Origin: REEP01 sp964603915
GTDB taxonomy: Bacteria; Pseudomonadota; Alphaproteobacteria; Rhodospirillales; Defluviicoccaceae
DNA length: 7,455 nt
Direction of reading: 5' to 3'
Assembly: GCA_964603915.1 (NCBI GenBank)
Contig: CAZRWU010000158.1
Location: 1 to 7,455 of the forward strand
Positions 6,308 through 7,455 of this stretch are shown here, piece by piece. Below the pieces are notes generated by a model. The model was not told the origin of the DNA. It saw only the letters and a program-made list of their open reading frames with translations, and did not search any database. A program made the position numbers and the translations under genes. Each line of letters starts with the position of its first letter. Positions within the stretch are counted from its first letter, which is position 1.

Positions 6308-6484
6308 TCAATTCCTTTTACGTAGGCACCCCGGGCGCAGGAACAGCGTCAGCATTCTTCGGCTCGGCAAGGGCAGACGCGAGCAGCACGCCGCCGCGAT
6401 CCCGCATGCCAAAAGAAACCGGGCAAGAAGCGCTACGCCGATACCGGCAAGTCCGATGCCGCTCAAGGCGGCGCCGCGCGTCAT
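6308..6484 (-). CDS. Possible 58-aa hydrophobic small protein
   Basis: An ATG at 6484 opens a 58-codon frame ending in TGA one base before the ATG of the PepSY gene at 6306. The product begins MTRGAALSGIGLAGIGVALL and stays hydrophobic to about residue 35, including three Cys. It then becomes Arg-rich (SRLPLPSRRMLTLFLRPG), compatible with a single membrane segment and a basic tail. It fills most of the otherwise empty 206 nt between the PepSY paralogues on the same strand. Against it, the Shine-Dalgarno is weak (GGGA), I recognise no family, and GC-rich DNA often gives such frames by chance. Alternatively the stretch is just a leader for the downstream PepSY gene. Confidence 0.27.
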   Translation of the reverse strand: MTRGAALSGIGLAGIGVALLARFLLACGIAAACCSRLPLPSRRMLTLFLRPGCLRKRN

Positions 6485-6512
6485 CGCGATCCCGGTTGAG
6501 GGAATCCTCGAT

Positions 6513-6779
6513 CTAGTCTTGTTCGCGCTCGATGATCTGGAACTGCTGGTTCAGCTTCAGGTCATACTCGTTGCCGTCCGAACCGATGGCGTCGTCCACT
6601 TCCCACACGCCATCGTCGAGCTCGATGTCATCCCATTGGCTAAAGCCTTCGGAACGAAGGACCTCTTCGATCTGCGCGCGCTCCTCCGGCGTCGGCGCAC
6701 GATCTTCAGCGAGAGCTGCGGTGACCGGGGCGACGAAAATGGCGGCGGCGAGCGCGAGTTTGAAACGATGGTGCATCAT
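6513..6779 (-). CDS. Small exported PepSY-like domain protein (paralogue 2), EcfG-type promoter
   Basis: The 88-aa protein has a clean Sec signal peptide: MMHHRFK, a hydrophobic core, and a likely cleavage after ALA at residue 24. The mature ~64 residues form a single acidic domain: ERAQIEEVLRSEGF, then WDDIELDDGVWEVDDA and YDLKLNQQFQIIER. It is PepSY-like and periplasmic; function is unknown beyond a presumed binding or inhibitory role. The start at 6779 is chosen because AAAGGAGA lies 8 nt upstream and the signal peptide then begins at the N-terminus. A longer frame from ATG 6824 would place its first codons inside the promoter described at 6809-6833. ATG 6776 directly after is an alternative start. 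The close paralogue lies ~206 nt downstream on the same strand. Confidence 0.85.
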   Translation of the reverse strand: MMHHRFKLALAAAIFVAPVTAALAEDRAPTPEERAQIEEVLRSEGFSQWDDIELDDGVWEVDDAIGSDGNEYDLKLNQQFQIIEREQD

Positions 6780-6786
6780 GTCATGA

Positions 6787-6794
6787 TCTCCTTT
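6787..6794 (-). promoter_or_regulatory. Strong ribosome-binding site fixing the PepSY start at 6779
   Basis: On the minus strand AAAGGAGA ends 7-8 nt before ATG 6779. This is the best Shine-Dalgarno in the window and argues against the upstream in-frame ATG at 6824. Confidence 0.7.
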
Positions 6795-6808
6795 CTCTGC
6801 ATGCATCA

Positions 6809-6833
6809 AACGCAAAACCTCCATCCTCGTTCC
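6809..6833 (-). promoter_or_regulatory. EcfG-type (general stress response ECF sigma) promoter
   Basis: The minus strand reads GGAAC (6833-6829), 16 nt, then CGTT (6812-6809), an exact match to the GGAAC-N16/17-CGTT consensus of alphaproteobacterial EcfG (RpoE/SigT-type) sigma factors. A start site ~7 nt later would be near 6802, leaving about 23 nt to the ATG and including the Shine-Dalgarno. Spacing, orientation and placement all fit. The regulon assignment is inference from the known consensus. Confidence 0.7.
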
Positions 6834-6876
6834 CTGTAGAAATTCATAAGCCAGCGGCCGCTGAGGCGGTGGTTTT

Positions 6877-6912
6877 GTCGATCGGCGCTTGATCGAACAG
6901 GGGTCGATCGGC
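6877..6912. repeat. 10-bp direct repeat GTCGATCGGC flanking the tRNA-Glu -35
   Basis: GTCGATCGGC occurs at 6877-6886 and 6903-6912, 26 bp start to start. The candidate -35 of tRNA-Glu (6889-6894) lies between the copies and the second copy reaches the -10. It could be a regulatory site or a chance product of GATC-rich DNA. Confidence 0.4.
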
Positions 6913-6917
6913 TACAT
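6889..6917 (+). promoter_or_regulatory. Candidate tRNA-Glu promoter
   Basis: TTGATC (6889-6894) and CTACAT (6912-6917) are separated by 17 nt and resemble the relaxed alphaproteobacterial housekeeping consensus. The -10 ends 24 nt before the mature tRNA 5' end, leaving a short leader for RNase P. The match is modest. Confidence 0.4.
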
Positions 6918-6941
6918 CAAGGATCCTGCATGCGGCCTCGC

Positions 6942-7017
6942 GTCCCCTTCGTCTAGAGGCCTAGGACACCGCCCTCTCACGGCGGCAACAGGGGTTCGAA
7001 TCCCCTAGGGGACGCCA
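6942..7017 (+). tRNA. tRNA-Glu(CTC)
   Basis: A complete 76-nt cloverleaf is visible. The acceptor GTCCCCT/AGGGGAC pairs perfectly, with discriminator G and encoded CCA at 7015-7017. The anticodon stem CCGCC/GGCGG closes loop CTCTCAC, with anticodon CTC at 6976-6978. The T-arm is GGGGTTCGAATCCCC. The CTTCGTCTAGAGGCCTAGGAC D-region is typical of bacterial tRNA-Glu. No intron is present. It reads opposite to the PepSY genes. Confidence 0.96.
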
Positions 7018-7025
7018 AGGATGAG

Positions 7026-7063
7026 CGGGGATAGCCAAGCCCGCCCCGTCCTCGCAGAATTTT
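7026..7063 (+). terminator. Candidate tRNA-Glu terminator 1
   Basis: CGGGG (7026-7030) pairs with CCCCG (7044-7048), with possible extension by GAG/CTC over a bulge, nine nt after the tRNA 3' end. A short TTTT follows at 7060-7063, 11 nt after the core stem, further away than in an ideal intrinsic terminator. Confidence 0.35.
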
Positions 7064-7097
7064 CCCACGAAACTGCGCTGGGCAAAGGCGTGAGGGG

Positions 7098-7140
7098 CTT
7101 CCAAGAATGTCATGGTTCGATTCTTGAAGTTCTTTCTTCC
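7098..7140 (+). terminator. Stem-loop followed by a T-rich tract
   Basis: CTTC(C)AAGAAT at 7098-7108 pairs with ATTCTTGAAG at 7120-7129: 10 bp with one bulged C and an 11-nt loop. It is followed at once by the T/C-rich tract TTCTTTCTTCCC. This looks like an intrinsic terminator for the tRNA-Glu transcript, insulating the rhodanese-like gene downstream. The stem is AU-rich, so it could instead be another kind of regulatory hairpin. Confidence 0.45.
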
Positions 7141-7289
7141 CGTGCTCTTGTGGGTCTAACCTGCAGGCACGACTCATAAACGCGGCCCTATTTTAAAGAT
7201 GACAGCAAGATGGACCTCGGGCGCGAGCCATTGACGCCAGCGGCGCCGCAGCCGATATCCGGGCTGGCAAGATCGAAGGAACGGCAGAT

Positions 7290-7455
7290 TTGCGTCATCT
7301 CGCCTTGCGCCGCGCCGTTGCTCGAGGAGCCGCCGCCGTCGCCGGCATCCTGTTGCTGAGCGCGGCCGGTGGCGCAGGCGTGCGAATATCACAGGACGCC
7401 CTACTCACAGCGATTGAACACGGAGTCGCGCCGCGCATCCTCGATGTCCGCACAA
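7290..7455 (+). CDS. Exported rhodanese-like domain protein, N-terminal part (3' end outside window)
   Basis: The frame is open from 7203 to the window end. The most likely start is TTG 7290, 9 nt after a clear AAGGA (7276-7280); no ATG or GTG occurs in frame before it. Translation gives a basic N-terminus (RHLALRRAVARG), a hydrophobic core (AAAVAGILLLSAAGGAG) like a Sec signal peptide, then VRISQDALLTAIEHG and APRILDVRT. 'ILDVRT' is the conserved first strand of rhodanese domains (normally followed by E-(Y/F)-x-x-G-H-I-P-G-A), with the 'L...I..G' helix before it. Rhodaneses move sulfane sulfur through an active-site Cys that would lie beyond the window, so activity cannot be judged. An exported single-domain rhodanese is the best reading. 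Confidence 0.65.
   Translation, partial: MRHLALRRAVARGAAAVAGILLLSAAGGAGVRISQDALLTAIEHGVAPRILDVRT

Noticed and set aside
6513..6824. Longer PepSY frame starting at ATG 6824
   Set aside because: Its first codons lie within the EcfG-type promoter and before the expected transcript start; the signal peptide and strong ribosome site point to 6779.
7174..7392. 72-aa minus-strand ORF at the right edge (and 6977-7177 minus)
   Set aside because: They oppose the rhodanese-like frame and the tRNA, are Arg-rich and lack any family signal.
6942..7455. Integration (att) site at the tRNA-Glu 3' end
   Set aside because: No repeat of the tRNA 3' end and no integrase within the window.

Overview
The window looks like part of a GC-rich alphaproteobacterial chromosome. 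The evidence for this is the strong G/C preference at third codon positions, CCA-encoding tRNA genes, a BluB-type DMB synthase, and an exact match to the EcfG (general stress response) promoter consensus GGAAC-N16-CGTT. I cannot name the genus from sequence alone.

Layout. Positions 1-4797 look like the edge of a surface-glycan locus. It holds the C-terminal end of a class I methyltransferase (+), then a convergent full-length ABC exporter half-transporter (-). A 389-nt AT-rich divergent intergenic region follows. Next come a family 2 glycosyltransferase and a UDP-glucose 4-epimerase (galE), both + and only 15 nt apart, so probably one operon. Together these could make a nucleotide sugar, transfer sugars and export or flip a lipid-linked glycan; the glycan itself cannot be told from the sequence.

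Positions 4842-5143 (-) hold the most striking element: a tRNA-Leu(UAA) gene split between U34 and A35 of the anticodon by a 215-nt ORF-less group I intron. I could lay out P1-P9 by hand, and the insertion site and core resemble the classic cyanobacterial/plastid tRNA-Leu(UAA) intron (subgroup IC3). It lies between galE and bluB, the lower-ligand (5,6-dimethylbenzimidazole) gene of cobalamin synthesis.

Positions 6034-6779 (-) carry two short exported PepSY-like proteins that are clear tandem paralogues. A possible 58-aa hydrophobic ORF, unsupported by homology, lies between them. The upstream paralogue has a well-placed EcfG-type promoter, suggesting stress-induced expression. A tRNA-Glu(CTC) gene follows at 6942-7017 (+), then terminator-like hairpins. 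The window ends inside the N-terminus of an apparently exported rhodanese-like protein that probably starts at a TTG codon.

I see no insertion sequences, CRISPR arrays or rRNA. All helix and promoter assignments were made by eye. No database search or folding program was run.
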